Shown: piece after piece, positions 48,819 through 59,859 of the stretch
Numbering within the stretch: position 1 is the first letter of the stretch
Layout: every line of letters begins with the position of its first letter
Assembly (NCBI RefSeq): GCF_963678635.1
Contig: NC_087069.1
Span: forward strand, 29,988,776 to 30,052,775
DNA: 64,000 bases
DNA from: Symsagittifera roscoffensis
Taxonomy: Eukaryota > Xenacoelomorpha > Acoela > Convolutidae
Reading direction: 5' to 3'
The notes under the pieces: generated by a model
What the model was told of the DNA's origin: nothing
The model's database searches: none
Seen by the model: only the letters and a program-made list of their open reading frames with translations
Made by a program: the position numbers and the translations under genes

Positions 48819-49124
48819 ACACGCTGGGCCAAAAAAAAACCTCAGAACAATTCACCCCTCAGAACAATTAGATGAATTATATTTGCTCCTCAAACAACTC
48901 AAAAAGAGGCCTCCGAGACGCCTAAGTCGGAGCCTTTTACGCCAAATAAAGAGAAAAAAATCTAAAACTGAAATTGGAGATGATAATTTTGCTATAACAT
49001 AAAAACAAATTTCGAATCGAACGGGCTTTTTTTAAATGCAAACTTGATGCTCTAAAATTCTGTTGGTTGATGAAGCTACAGACGGAGATGATTTCGAATT
49101 TGTTGTCCTGTTGACCACGGTGTG

Positions 49125-49178
49125 TACGGGAAACAGTCTGAAGCCCGATTGCAACACTCGTGCTTTTCGCAAAGGTAA
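49125..49178 (+). repeat. Two-hairpin short repeat, copy 4
   Basis: TACGGGAAACAGTCTGAAGCCCG, ATTGCAACA, then CTCGTGCTTTTCGCAAAG. Same layout as 19475, 20015 and 26900. Confidence 0.6.
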
Positions 49179-49369
49179 GTAGGAGCTGGAATTATTATGT
49201 TGCTACATTCGGAACATCTGGGCTATTTAAATCGCCCAGTACCTTTTCGCACCCGTAGTTTCTGCTTCAGTTCGAAATTCTTTATTGATACAATCCTTGG
49301 TCCCGCGAGGCAGGTGAAAAAAAATCATTTTCGCGAGAAAGAAAGGTGAAAAATCAGTCTTTCGAATTA

Positions 49370-49954
49370 TCAATTCAATTTTTTCTGAGAACGAGTTTCG
49401 TAATAACTAAACAATTTATAATGAAGAAATAACAGCGCAGTATTTACTACATATGTCGAAACACAAACTAAGCAAAAATCTTTCAAAATGAAGATCAAAA
49501 TAGATGCCAAATACAATATCACTGGCAATGTCATAAGAGACATATACAGCAGCGCCTTTGCCGCGAATAAATTTTGCATCAAACCAAGAGCTAGCTGCAC
49601 ATTGAAAAAAACTAGTCCATAAACTGAGTTTGGTAGATTTAAAATCGAATCATCGCCCAATACTTCACCCACAATTCCGAATCCTTTGCTGTATTTCGAG
49701 GTCAGAACAGCACTGCATGAAATCCACGAGTTTAAGTCACATAAGGCCACATAACTTGAATCATTGTTTCTGCTATGTTCGATGAAGAGAGCAAAAGCGG
49801 AGATAAGAAATCCGATTATACAAAGAACGCCTTGCACGAAGTGGTAGAATGCGATGTTGGTTGCTTTTGGTTTGTTCTTTCTGCTTTTGATGTTCTTTCC
49901 TGTTGGTCGGCTTTTGCACAGGTCTCCGTTCTCGTATTCAGAAACTAACACCAT
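49370..49954 (-). CDS. Vitamin K epoxide reductase (VKORC1/VKORC1L1-like)
   Basis: 194 residues from ATG at 49954. VKOR reduces vitamin K epoxide and quinone in the ER membrane using a cysteine relay, supporting gamma-carboxylation. The loop cysteines are in CDLNSWISCSAV, followed by the conserved G-F-G and PNSVYGLVFF, and the active-site CXXC is in FCLVCVSTYVVN. About four hydrophobic segments give the usual bundle. The N-terminus has an extra polar, basic stretch of about 30 residues before the first TM, making it longer than the 163-176 residues I know for vertebrate forms. The C-terminus ends KKLN, a KKxx ER-retrieval signal. The coding region has no intron, but TCTATTTCAG/ ends at 49970, just 15 bases before the ATG, so an upstream non-coding exon is likely. 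All key residues are present, and I expect a working gene. Confidence 0.9.
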   Translation of the reverse strand: MVLVSEYENGDLCKSRPTGKNIKSRKNKPKATNIAFYHFVQGVLCIIGFLISAFALFIEHSRNNDSSYVALCDLNSWISCSAVLTSKYSKGFGIVGEVLGDDSILNLPNSVYGLVFFNVQLALGLMQNLFAAKALLYMSLMTLPVILYLASILIFILKDFCLVCVSTYVVNTALLFLHYKLFSYYETRSQKKLN

Positions 49955-50749
49955 TTTATGTTTTTTTTTCTGAAATAGACAGAAATACATTATCGTAACT
50001 CACAGAGATGATGCGTAGTGAGAGGATTCGATAACAACTAGGAAAAAGGTGAAAATGGCATTTGGCGTGTTTTCTTCCTTGATAAAGGTTTGAATAATGA
50101 TATAGTTCCGTGTTCCAAAAACTGACATTTTTTCTGAACAAAAGTGACATTAGTTTGTTGTTGTTATAAGCATATATTTCAAAAAGGGTTGTTACGATCA
50201 AAAATAAGGCCCTTTTCTGGTGCATGTACTGCATGATTGTTTGAGTATTTAAGCATGGGAATGCTAATTTGCGCTCAATCTGTAAGGGTCTCGGTAAACA
50301 ATGATTGTTTTGATAAACTTATTAAATAGATGTCCTTTTCCTTTGTTCAAACCGTGTGTTTTCAGATGACTTGAGCTAGAGGCATGAACATTTGATTAAT
50401 TAAATTTACGAATAGGATAATTTGTCAGAAGTCCCCCCGCCTATACAAACAAACAAACAAACAAAAAAAGAATTAATTCCCTTATTAAAAATAAAGCATA
50501 ATTTATATAAATAGATGAACAAAACTAGGATCTACAGAAAGAGCAACGGCACTTCAAAAACCAAGTGCATGAGTTTTCACGATTGAAGAGTTTAGAGCGC
50601 TCTAGTACGAAGTCTTTGAGGGTACTGCGAAAACGGCGCAAAGAGGTGAAAAATTCGATCTCCGTTGTTTTCAGCATGTAGTTCACGGAACGTGCTGTTC
50701 GGTGGGTGAAGAACGTCTCGGTTGCAGGGAATTCAAACATTGGATTTTA

Positions 50750-51330
50750 AAGTTTGAGTTTGAGTAAATTCTGTTTGAGTTTGATGTTTGAGTTTGACTC
50801 AAACAGTGAAATGATGTTTGAGTTTGAGTTTGAATTTTTTATGTTGACACTCAATTTTCATGTCTTTAACCTTGGCATGACATACACCGTTTTTTGGCAA
50901 TTAACAGTAACAATTAGCAACAGTAGCAATTAACAAGTAACAGAAGTAAATCAGTTAAAGAGATAGCAGTTTTTATTCAAGAAAGCATTTCTTGCTTGAT
51001 TTTCGGGCAACATGCGATTTTGCAAAAAGTTTCGAGAAATTCTTGTCAAAGAGAAAAGCCTCTCGGGGTCGGCACTTGTAGGTCTGAACGATTTGGCACA
51101 AATAATAATACCGCGGTGATTTGAGAAAAAATCCTACACAAAAACAGGCAGGGTTTGAGTTTGAGTTTGATGTTTGAGAATAATACCGCGGTAATTTGAT
51201 AAAAAATCCTACACAAAAACAGGCAGGGTTTGAGTTTGATGTTTGAGAATATACACGTCTACAGTTTGAGTTTGAGTTTGAAAGGAATAGTTTGAGTTTG
51301 ATGTTTGACTGTTTGAGTTTGAGTTTGAAC
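50750..51330. repeat. TTTGAG/TTTGATG hexamer repeat patches
   Basis: Degenerate (TTTGAG)n runs at about 50750-50835, 51150-51175 and 51225-51330. Between them, 51103-51176 and 51177-51250 duplicate a segment with AATAATACCGCGGT and CCTACACAAAAACAGGCAGG. Confidence 0.85.
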
Positions 51331-51454
51331 TCCCTGCTCGGTTGACCATCTTCTTGCGGGTTTCACTGTCATCAACGTGCTGGATCTTGATGTCGTCACC
51401 TTAAAATAATAATACGCAGCAAAAGGGAGTTCTGAGCAGGGATTGCAATATATT

Positions 51455-51925
51455 GAATGATCAGATATTGAATATTGAGTTGATGTCAATATTGAATTTT
51501 TAATATTGAGATATTGAAGGCTAGATATTGATATTGATATTGAATTTTTTGTAGATATTGAGAAAAACGGATTTTGTATCATTGCTTGAAACGTGACGTT
51601 TTAACACATACACATAAAACAAATGGTGATAAAAAGTTTCTGAAATGTGAAAGAGCCTCTCAAGCATTAAAATTAAACAAATTAAACAAAAAACAATTAC
51701 ATTGCAAAAAAAACTAAACAAATTTAATTATATATTTCGAAATTCAATATTGAATTTGGTCTCTGGTATCTTAAAATAGTGATAATATTGAGATATTGAG
51801 CTTTTAGATATTGATATTGATATTGATATTGATATTGAAATTTCATCCTATTTGATATTGATATTGATATTGAATGGAAAATATTGATATTGAGCTCAAT
51901 ATATTGATATTGTATTGAAATCCCT
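51455..51925. repeat. ATATTG(A) hexamer repeat patches
   Basis: Runs of ATATTGAT/ATATTGAG at 51455-51560 and 51780-51925 flank unrelated sequence. Read on the minus strand they give Gln-Tyr or Asn-Ile repeats, which I take as translation noise. Confidence 0.85.
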
Positions 51926-51974
51926 GGTTCTGAGTGGCCATTTAACATTTTGTGGAAAAGGATAAGGTCGTTAA

Positions 51975-54603
51975 ATATAAGCGTGAAGGATATGGGAAGC
52001 GAATTCGTTAAAGAAAGTTGCTAAAAAATAGGGTAAATGACCTGTAACCCAGGTAAGACATTTCCTGTTGAAATTCTCAAGCTTCCTTAACATAGTTAAA
52101 GGGGTACAGGACTTTATCCTCCACGGTAATTATCCTCCAGGCGATATCCTCCACCATTATCCTCCATTTATCCGCCATGGAGGATATCGCCTGGAGGATA
52201 ATAACCGTGGAGGATAAAGTCCGTTTCCCTAGTTAAAGAGGGAGACCACACAGGACTAGCATACAATAAATTACTTTTAACACAAGTATTGATGAACATG
52301 AGTTTAACAGAAAGTGGAATGTGATATGGCAGAGAACGTTTGATAAAATGAAAGCTTTTATTGCTCGATAGAAGTTTTTTACTAATATGGTCTGATCAAG
52401 TAAGATCAGAGCTAACAAGCAGACCAAGGTCTTTGAGTAAATTAATAGAATGAACAGGTTGGTTGTTAACAAAAATACAATCAGGAAATTTGCCATTGAA
52501 TATAATGAAATTGCACTTGTCTTTATTGATTTTAAGACCATTCTGAGTACACCAATGAGTGAAACTGTCCACATCAGACTGTAAACCACTGCAATTTGTC
52601 TTACAAATGAATTTTGAGTCATCAGCGAAAAGAAAACAGTTTGAATGATTAAATATTTCAGGAAGATCGTTAATAAACAATATGAAAATCAGAGGACCCA
52701 GTACGCTCCCTTGAGGTACACCACTAGTAACTGGTAAAGTGGTGGAAATGCTTGTTCGAACTTTAAAACATTGAAAACGGTTTCAAAGATAAGAAATCAA
52801 AAGAGCGGTAAAAATATCGTCAAAACCAAAAGCAGCAAACTTCTGTAGAAGAATGTCGTGCCTGACAGAATCGAAAGCTTTGCTAAAATCGAAATACATG
52901 GCAGCGCAAGGAATTTTGGCATCATGAGTGTGATATACTTCATCTAGATATGAGAGCAATTGCGTTATGGTGGAACGCTTCTTGCGGAATCCATGCTGAG
53001 CATTCGAAATTTTGTATCGAACTCGAGGGTAAATATAATTGAACAAAATACGCTCGAAGATGAGTGAAAGAGGAGGAAGTATGCTAACTGGCCGATAATT
53101 AGTAATATCATAAGGAGAACCAGATTTGAAAACAGGAGTGATGAGTGCAGTTTTCCAGGAATTGGGCCAAACACAAGATTGTATAATGGATAAGAAAAGG
53201 AAAGAAACAAGCGGAGAAAGAATGCTGTGACAGGATTTATAAATGAATGCAGGTATATTATCTGTAGAACGAGTCTCTTTGCATTTAGCTAGGAGCTCGC
53301 CAACAATACTGAGGGAGACATCAACTTCGGAATGTTTGATTTCCGAATCAGCCAAATTACCACCAGCAGAAGGACTATTTTCAGAAACTTGATAAACAGA
53401 AGCGAAATATTGATTGAAAGTCTCACTAATTAAAACATCGGTCTCGACCTGCTTGCGTCCCCAAAAAAGTTTAGTAGGGACAGGTTGAGTTGATTTAAAT
53501 TGGTCCAGAAACATAAAAGCATGCTTGGATGAATTCGGCGAAAACCGTTGAATCAACAGAGTTTTATCGAGTTCAACTGAGTTTGAGAAATCATTCTCTA
53601 ATTGAGACAGATATTGGCGATTAAAACAATTCAAATTGTTCAGAGTTCTCAGTTTATTAGCAATATGAATAGAATGAGATGAAAAATAGAACGGAAAATC
53701 TTTTCTGCGAGCCGTAATTTTACGACATGAAGAATCAAGTGCTTGACAAACAGTTTCGTTGAACTTGTCAATGAACTCATTATGACAGTTAGAATGCAAG
53801 ATAGAGTATAAGGGCGATATAGCCCGACTGAATCTTTCTGAATTAAGACTACTTTTTGAGTAAGTGACAGATCGCTTTGTAGTAAAATGTGAAATTGAAC
53901 TTGCAGCAAATACATGCGCAAAAACAGGAAAATGATCAGAAAAAGCAGTGGCACCTCGAAAAACTATGAATCGATGAGGATCTGAAACGCAGAGCAAGTC
54001 AAGGATATTGCCCGAAACTATGGTGCTGAAATCAACAATTTGAAGCAAGTCAAGATCATCTAGTGCTGTCAAAAATTTGTTTGAATAATCAGAAGTAGCA
54101 GTGTGTGAGCTCCAGCAGACATCAGGAAGGTTGATGTCACCGAGAACTGCGGTAACAACTCGGTCTTTCGAAACTTTGCGACCGAGACATTTTACAACCT
54201 CATCACGGTGGTTAAACTTAGCCTCAACAAGCACAGAAGAATCAACTCTGAATAATGAAGTTTGAGGTGGATTGTAAATCAATAAGAAACTTTAAAATGC
54301 TTTATGGAAATCAATAAGGATAGAACAGCGAAAATCAGAGTAAGAAAAGGATGATAAAATACTGAGTTCCAGGCTCACACGGACAGCAATAAGCACTCCT
54401 CCATGTGCTCCTGAAGTTCTGTCAATTCGCATGAGGACGTGATAGCCAGAAGCAGGGAAGATTTCGTGATTCTCTATCTCATCATAGAGCCAGGTTTCGG
54501 TAATAAACAGTAAATCAATGTTGTTAGAAAGCAGAAAGTTGCGTAGCTTGAGACGTTGAGTACTTGTTATCAAGCTTTGAGCGTTGATAAGACACAACCT
54601 CAA
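51975..54603 (-). pseudogene. LINE E: EN-RT element (CR1/L2-like)
   Basis: From 54603 down: endonuclease start (RLCLINAQSL, then LFITETWL), VLGDINLPDVCW and AFSDHFPVFA (catalytic S-D-H); a long linker; RT with WKTALITPVFKSG, NYRPVSILPPLS, AQHGFRKKRSTITQLL and MYFDFSKAFDSVRHD; then GVPQGSVLGPLIFILFINDL and CFLFADDSKFI (catalytic FADD); then SDHISKK and the C-terminal WVTGHLPY. In-frame stops near 54290 and at 52783 and several shifts after 52400 make it inactive. The ORF is interrupted by a 128-bp element at 52102-52229. Confidence 0.9.
52102..52229. mobile_element. 128-bp foldback element with 9-bp target duplication
   Basis: Begins GGGTACAGGACTTTATCCTC and its complement-strand end begins GGGAAACGGACTTTATCCTC. 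The arms (to about 52155 and from 52177) pair almost perfectly, with three ATCCTCCA words in each. TAGTTAAAG directly repeats at 52093-52101 and 52230-52238. Removing the element and one repeat rejoins the LINE E reading (SPSLT then MLRKLE). A 9-bp duplication is typical of Mutator-like elements, so a MULE-type miniature element is the best guess. Confidence 0.85.
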
Positions 54604-55430
54604 ATCCGCTAGTTATTCGGGTAACGGAATTTCCACATTATTATGGTAAAATTTCAGGTTTTTTATCTTGAGATTGCTCTATGGAATGTTGTCTTTGGTG
54701 GAAACATCATTCCTCAGTTTCAATATTTAACGCAATTTGATTTGGTCAGTAGGAGACAGCGATTTTGAAATGTAAATGGGAGATTGAAAGGATTGCAGTT
54801 TGTAAGCTTTGTGACTTGTGGGTGAAGATTTATCCCTCAATCTATGATATTTGTTATCGGAGCTTCATCATTAGATCGAGCAATCAAAGTTGCGAAACAC
54901 CCCATTCAAAAACGACTCGCAGGAAAATACTTGGGAGTTAACACAAGTCCCAAACTTTTTTTGGATTTTTAGTTAAAACGCACATGTCTAAATCGAAATT
55001 ATGACTCAGAAACTTCCAGACAAATTATTTTTAAAATGTTTAATTATTTTAGAGGTTGAAAGTATTTAAATCTTATTCGTAATTTAGAGGTCAACTGTGA
55101 TTGGCTAATTTTTTAACATGATGGTTTAGAAACATATTGTATGTGAATAATTGTAAATAACATTTGTAAATTGAGGTCTTCAATTTTAGAACTTCACTTT
55201 TCAAATTGAATTGATGTTTTATCTGCTTGTACGAGGATCACTGAGGAATAAAAGCAATCTTGTCATCTGCCACGACGTTATTAGAAATACCATCAACGCT
55301 CATCTTAGCAACTACGACAAACCGTGCACAGCTGAAGAACTCCTCGATATCATCGAGCCATTCAAACATCGAATCAGTGCAATTTTTTTACCTGGTATTA
55401 CCTGGTGTATTACCTGGTGCGCCACACGCA
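54604..55430. other. Intergenic between LINE E and LINE F
   Basis: AT-rich. Short open frames at 55211-55445 show no domain. It may include the LINE F 3' untranslated end. Confidence 0.4.
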
Positions 55431-55699
55431 CTCAGGTTTGAATGATCTCTCATAGTGGACATCATATTGTGGTGTGGCATCCCGGAAGCGGTTAGGAAAC
55501 CATTATACCGGGGTTTTCAAGGCAGAGGTGCTTGTGCAAACTCTCCTTGAATGTCTCAATAGTCGGTGCAAGAACAACATTCTCGGGCAGGCTGTTCCAA
55601 GCGTTTATAACTCTGTTTGCAAACGAGTGAGAGGTTCTGTCCAGGTTCACTTTGCGTCCTTCCAATTTTAGAATATGTCATCTGATGCGTGTTACGACT

Positions 55700-58393
55700 C
55701 AGTTTGAAGAATGTCGCTGGATTTACATTCATATGTCTAAACAGTATCTTGTATATCAAAATCAGATCATTCCTCAAGAATCTTTCATACATGCTTGTTA
55801 GCTTCAACTTTTACAGCCGCTCCTCGTACGATAGTTCTTGCAGCCCAGGCACCATTCTCGTAAATCTCCGTTAAACTTTCTCAATCGTGTTGATGTCCTT
55901 CTTGTAATGAGGTCTCCATGCTGATCCGCAGTTCTCTAGATGTGGTCTTACTAAGGACTTGTAGAGTGGGATTAAAACTTCTCGGTCACGACATTGAATG
56001 GTCCTCTTGATCATGCCTAAAACTGCATTGGCTTTCTTGGCTGCTTTCAAGCATTGATCAACTCTTTTTCCGCAGCAATTTACAGTAACACCCAAATCCA
56101 CTTCTGAATCAACGTTCTCGATTTCAGCAAGCCCCAATGTGTACCTTCCATCGACGTTTCTATTTCTAGCACTGATCTGCTAGTGTTTGCACTTGTCCAC
56201 GTTGAACTTCATGCACCAACGCTCCTCCCACGCTTTCATTAGGTCGAAATCACGTTGGAGCTTCGCTCTGTCGTCCAAATTCCTTGACGGTCCGACTAAT
56301 TTACTATCATCGGCAAACTTAAACACGGTGTTCGTAAGGCTGTCGTCAATATCATTGATGAAAATCAGGAATAAAGTAGGACCAAGGACTGTACCTTGCG
56401 GGACTCCACTGAACACAGTTTCCCAGCTGGAGTAACACTGATCAATTACCACCCTCTGCTTGCGGTCTTTCAGCCATGCTTCCACCCACTTGATCACTTC
56501 CTCCGATAACCCGTGAGCTCTCATTTTCTCAACTAGCCGTCTATGTGGAATTTTGTCAAAAGCCTTTGCAAAATCCAGATATAACACATTTACTGCCATT
56601 CTCTTGTCCAGCAATTCGTCCATTTTTTCGAAAAATGCCAGAAGACTAAGCAAGCAAATTCATCCTTTCATAAATTTCTGAGTGTCGCTAATGAGGTTAT
56701 GCTCCTTCAGATGTCCAAAAACGCTCTGCTGAACAATGCGCTCAAAACATTTACAAATCACTGAAGTAAGACTTACGGGACGGTAGTTTGCTGCTTCACT
56801 TCTCTTGCCTTTCTTGAACAAAGCTGATACATTAGCAACTTTCCACCCAGTCGGCACAACTCTGGATGACAGCGATTCTCGAAATATCTTAGTCAGTGGT
56901 TCAGCTAACTCCGGTGCAGCTAGCTTGAGAAACAATGGGGGGATACCGTCCGGACCTGCTGCCTTATAAACTCTCAAATTGAGCAGCTGAGCAAGGACCA
57001 TGTCAACAGTGATCGACATATTTGGCATCTTTAAATCAGGTCGTGGTACAGCATAGGATACAGGGCCTATTGGCTCCTGAGTGAATACAGGTTGGAAGTA
57101 ACTGTTCAGATGCTCCGCCATGTCTTCAGACTTCTCAATTACACGATCACCCTCTTTCAATGGGCCAACCTTTGTTGGACATTTCTTCTTTGCGGAAAAG
57201 TATCTCCAGAAAGACTTACTATCTTCTCTAATTCCTTTCGCCAGCTTCCTTTCAAAATCTTTCTTCGACCATTTAACAGATTGGTCCGATGCTAGTTTTG
57301 CGTGCATGTACTTCAACTCTTTTTCAACAGAATTGTTGCTCTGCAAATTCTTCCAGCAACGTCGCTTGTCCTTACCCGCCCGCAAAACCTGTTTTGTAAT
57401 CCATGGGTACTTTCGCTTCCTTCGTTCAACAAACGGTACATGCTTTGAGATAAGATTATTAAGAGTGCCCATCAACATGTTCCACTGCTGTTCTGCATGC
57501 CCAATAAGGAGAGAATTCCAGTCGTATCCTTTCAAATCCGAAAGAAAGCTTCCCACGTCCATCTTCCAAAAATTTCTGCGGCTGAAACTTCTCTCATTCA
57601 AGTTACGCTGTTTGATTGCTGCCGAAAAAATCACTGTGTTGTGATCAGTAGATCCAATCTTCCCTTCCACGATACATTCCGTGATGAGGTCTGGCTCCGA
57701 CGAAAAAACCAAATCTAACACATTCTGCCCTCTTGTTGGGTCAACAACGTGCTGTGACAAAAAGTTATCTTGCACTATATCCAAGAACCGCTGATCTGCA
57801 ATGCTCCCCGAGCATGACAGAGCTTTCCAATCAATACTTCGGTGATTAAAATCCCCAGCTACATTCTTCTCCATGTTTCCAGTAGACAATTTGTACAGGC
57901 CGTTAGCAAAATTTTCGTCGTCTGTCCGTTCAGTATGATAGCAACATCCGAGCACAACTTCTCGATTGGCATAAAGAAGTCTGCACCTGATCGCATCGTA
58001 GTTCTCAACCAGAAGCGCATCGTCCTCTCTTACATTGATATAGCTGGCACAATATATAGCCACTCCACCTCCTCTGATATCACGTTGGTTGCTGCTGAAT
58101 GGTGGATGATAACTATGAATTAAAAATTCACTTTTGTTCATTCCAATGTGAGCCCAGGTCTCAGTAACAAAGATAATATCAGGTTTTCTGTTAGCTACCT
58201 CAAGTAAGAACTCATTCCAGTTATTTGACAAGCTTCTAATATTAACTAACAGCATTGACATATCGTTCTTCGTCGAAATAACTGTGTTATTATTTGCTTG
58301 CCGTATTGGATGCGCGTCTGGCAACTCTGCTTTTGTAAGCTTGTTCTCTATCAAATTTTGAGAGATCTCTGTTGTAGTAGTATTTTCGGTCAT
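55700..58393 (-). pseudogene. LINE F ORF2 (endonuclease plus RT)
   Basis: ATG at about 58393. EN: LLVNIRSLSNNWNEF, DIIFVTETWAH, VAGDFNHRSIDW and GSTDHNTVIF. RT: GWKVANVSALFKKGKRSEAA, NYRPVSLTSVICKCFERIV, VLYLDFAKAFDKIPHRRLV, FSGVPQGTVLGPTLFLIFIN and KFADDSKLVG. C-terminal: DLGVTVN and LYKSLVRPHLENCGSAWRPH. One frame runs from 58507 to about 55700 with TGA at 56657-56659, a TAG near 56178 and TAA codons near 55870 and 55815. Catalytic residues are intact. Confidence 0.9.
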
Positions 58394-59140
58394 TGTAGGT
58401 AAACCATCGTTTTCGGAGTATATCTTCGGCAACGCCCGGGTACTGGAAAGTAAGTGCGAGAAGCCGCGGTTGTCCGTCCGACTTCGGCTCTCCAATCCTA
58501 GCAGCACGAAAGGGCTGGTTGCTAGGCATAAGTGGCTTCATAAACTCAACATCGTCTTTGGCTTTTGTTGCCTCATCTGACCCAGTACTCTCATGTAACC
58601 CACGAATAATCAAGCTTCTTTTCCGTCGTTCGTTGATTTTAATTAGCTTTTCAACATCATCTGGCTTAGGTACACTCTGCTTGGTTTTCAGCTTTTCCAC
58701 ATCTTCTTTCAGTTTGCTTACCATGCTCTTTCGAGAAACAACTTCGGTCCATAATTGGTCGTTCTTCTTTATCACATTGTTTTCCAAAACCTCATTCAAA
58801 GAATCACATGTAGAGAGTCTGTCTTGAAAACTGGTTTCAATGTGCCGGCAGCTCGTTTTTCTTATTCTGCTAATTCAGCTTTTAGCAAAACACGTTCGTC
58901 TCTTTCCGTTTGCAACAATTTGCTATAATCATTCACTTTTGATGTCAGTTTGGCAACAATATCTACGGCACACAACCCGCACATGTAGTCTACTCTATTA
59001 ACTTTAGGCTTCTTGCCTTTTGGCACTTGTATTTCAGTCCATACCTCATGGCAGTAGAAGCAGTCAATCAGGAGCTTCTCCCAGATCACATCACAATCAG
59101 AAACCGATTGGTTGCGTCCACCTCTCCCTGTCATCGTCGT
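58290..59140 (-). pseudogene. LINE F ORF1 (zinc finger, coiled coil, RRM-like)
   Basis: The upstream part (to 58862) has C-F-Y-C-H and Y-M-C-G-L-C, two CxxC pairs that may bind zinc, then a charged helix (LLQTERDERVLLKAELAE). After a stop and frame change, 58799-58290 continues with a Lys/Glu coiled coil and RSLIIRGLHESTG, an RRM-like fold typical of LINE ORF1 RNA-binding proteins. Its end overlaps the start of ORF2 by about 100 bases in another frame. Confidence 0.75.
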
Positions 59141-59614
59141 TGGCGTCTGTTGGTATCGCAAAGATGTCCGTAGCATTGTTGATCCAGATGATGGTGATCG
59201 TCTTTGTTGTAGTCCAGTTGATTATGATCCTTCAGTGTGGTCCCGTCGACATAACCAATATGAAACTATTTAATAAGTTTATCACAACAATTAGGCGATT
59301 TGTACGCCCTTTGAAGAAGGACTTTTGACCGACTACTGGAGTTAAAAACAAAAAACTTTACGATAATCAACGTTCGCAAACACTTGATATCAAAAAGGAA
59401 AAATAAAGTAAGTTTAGTACTAGAAGAGATACAAAACGTTCATCACTCTTCTGTACTGGAGCTACAACTCCTGCGGACTGTTTCACGAAACGAGTCAAAT
59501 CTTCGTAAACTAGTCTTAAAGAAAAGAACAAAAACAAGAAAACGAAAGTCAAAAAGGAAACCAAAGAAAAAGCAGCAGTAAAATACCCAGGTAAAATCTA
59601 TCGCTTTTCTTTAA

Positions 59615-59835
59615 ACTTGCTCTCTAGCTTTTGAGGTTAAATTATATTGGAGCGGCGGAGTGAGCTGATAGAATTGCATTGATCAACTTGGTCATGAGAA
59701 CTCATTTCTTTCTTGCTTTTGTAGTTTTTGAGGTTTAATTGTCTTGGAGCGACGAAATAGGAGGGAAGTGATTCTAGGAAACTTCATTTTTTTCTTGCTT
59801 TGTAGCTTCTGAGGTTTCGTTATCTTGGAGCGGCA
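59615..59835 (+). repeat. Three direct subrepeats upstream of LINE G
   Basis: CTTGCTTT(T)GTAG.TT.TGAGGTTT..TT.TCTTGGAGCG recurs at about 59620, 59713 and 59797. Tandem subrepeats in a 5' untranslated region are common in LINE promoters; regulatory function is inferred. Confidence 0.7.
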
Positions 59836-59859
59836 AAACCAGTAGATAGCGAGGTCATC

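Larger units (their letters stand above)
43040..48990 (+). mobile_element. LINE D: PHD-RT-endonuclease retroelement
   Basis: From 5' to 3': an esterase-like segment, a PHD-type zinc finger, a reverse transcriptase, and a Cys/His plus PD-(D/E)xK-like nuclease region present three times in tandem. The domain set (RT followed by a C-terminal restriction-like nuclease rather than an N-terminal AP-type endonuclease) sets it apart from the other LINEs here. I recall related sequences in cnidarian and other invertebrate genomes. Frameshifts and stops make this copy inactive. Confidence 0.8.
55480..59176 (-). mobile_element. LINE F: two-ORF CR1-like element, near full length
   Basis: Divergently oriented from LINE G. 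ORF1 and ORF2 are both recognisable and ORF2 is broken mainly by single nonsense codons rather than shifts, so this is one of the younger elements here. The C-terminal part is readable to NAWNSLPENVVLAPTIETF at about 55600-55540 after one shift. Confidence 0.9.

Noticed and set aside
51724-51948. Minus-strand open frame rich in Gln-Tyr repeats
   Set aside because: It is the translation of the ATATTG hexamer repeat and has no other coding sign.
57120-57644. 174-codon plus-strand open frame
   Set aside because: Antisense to LINE F ORF2, whose domains are clear on the other strand.
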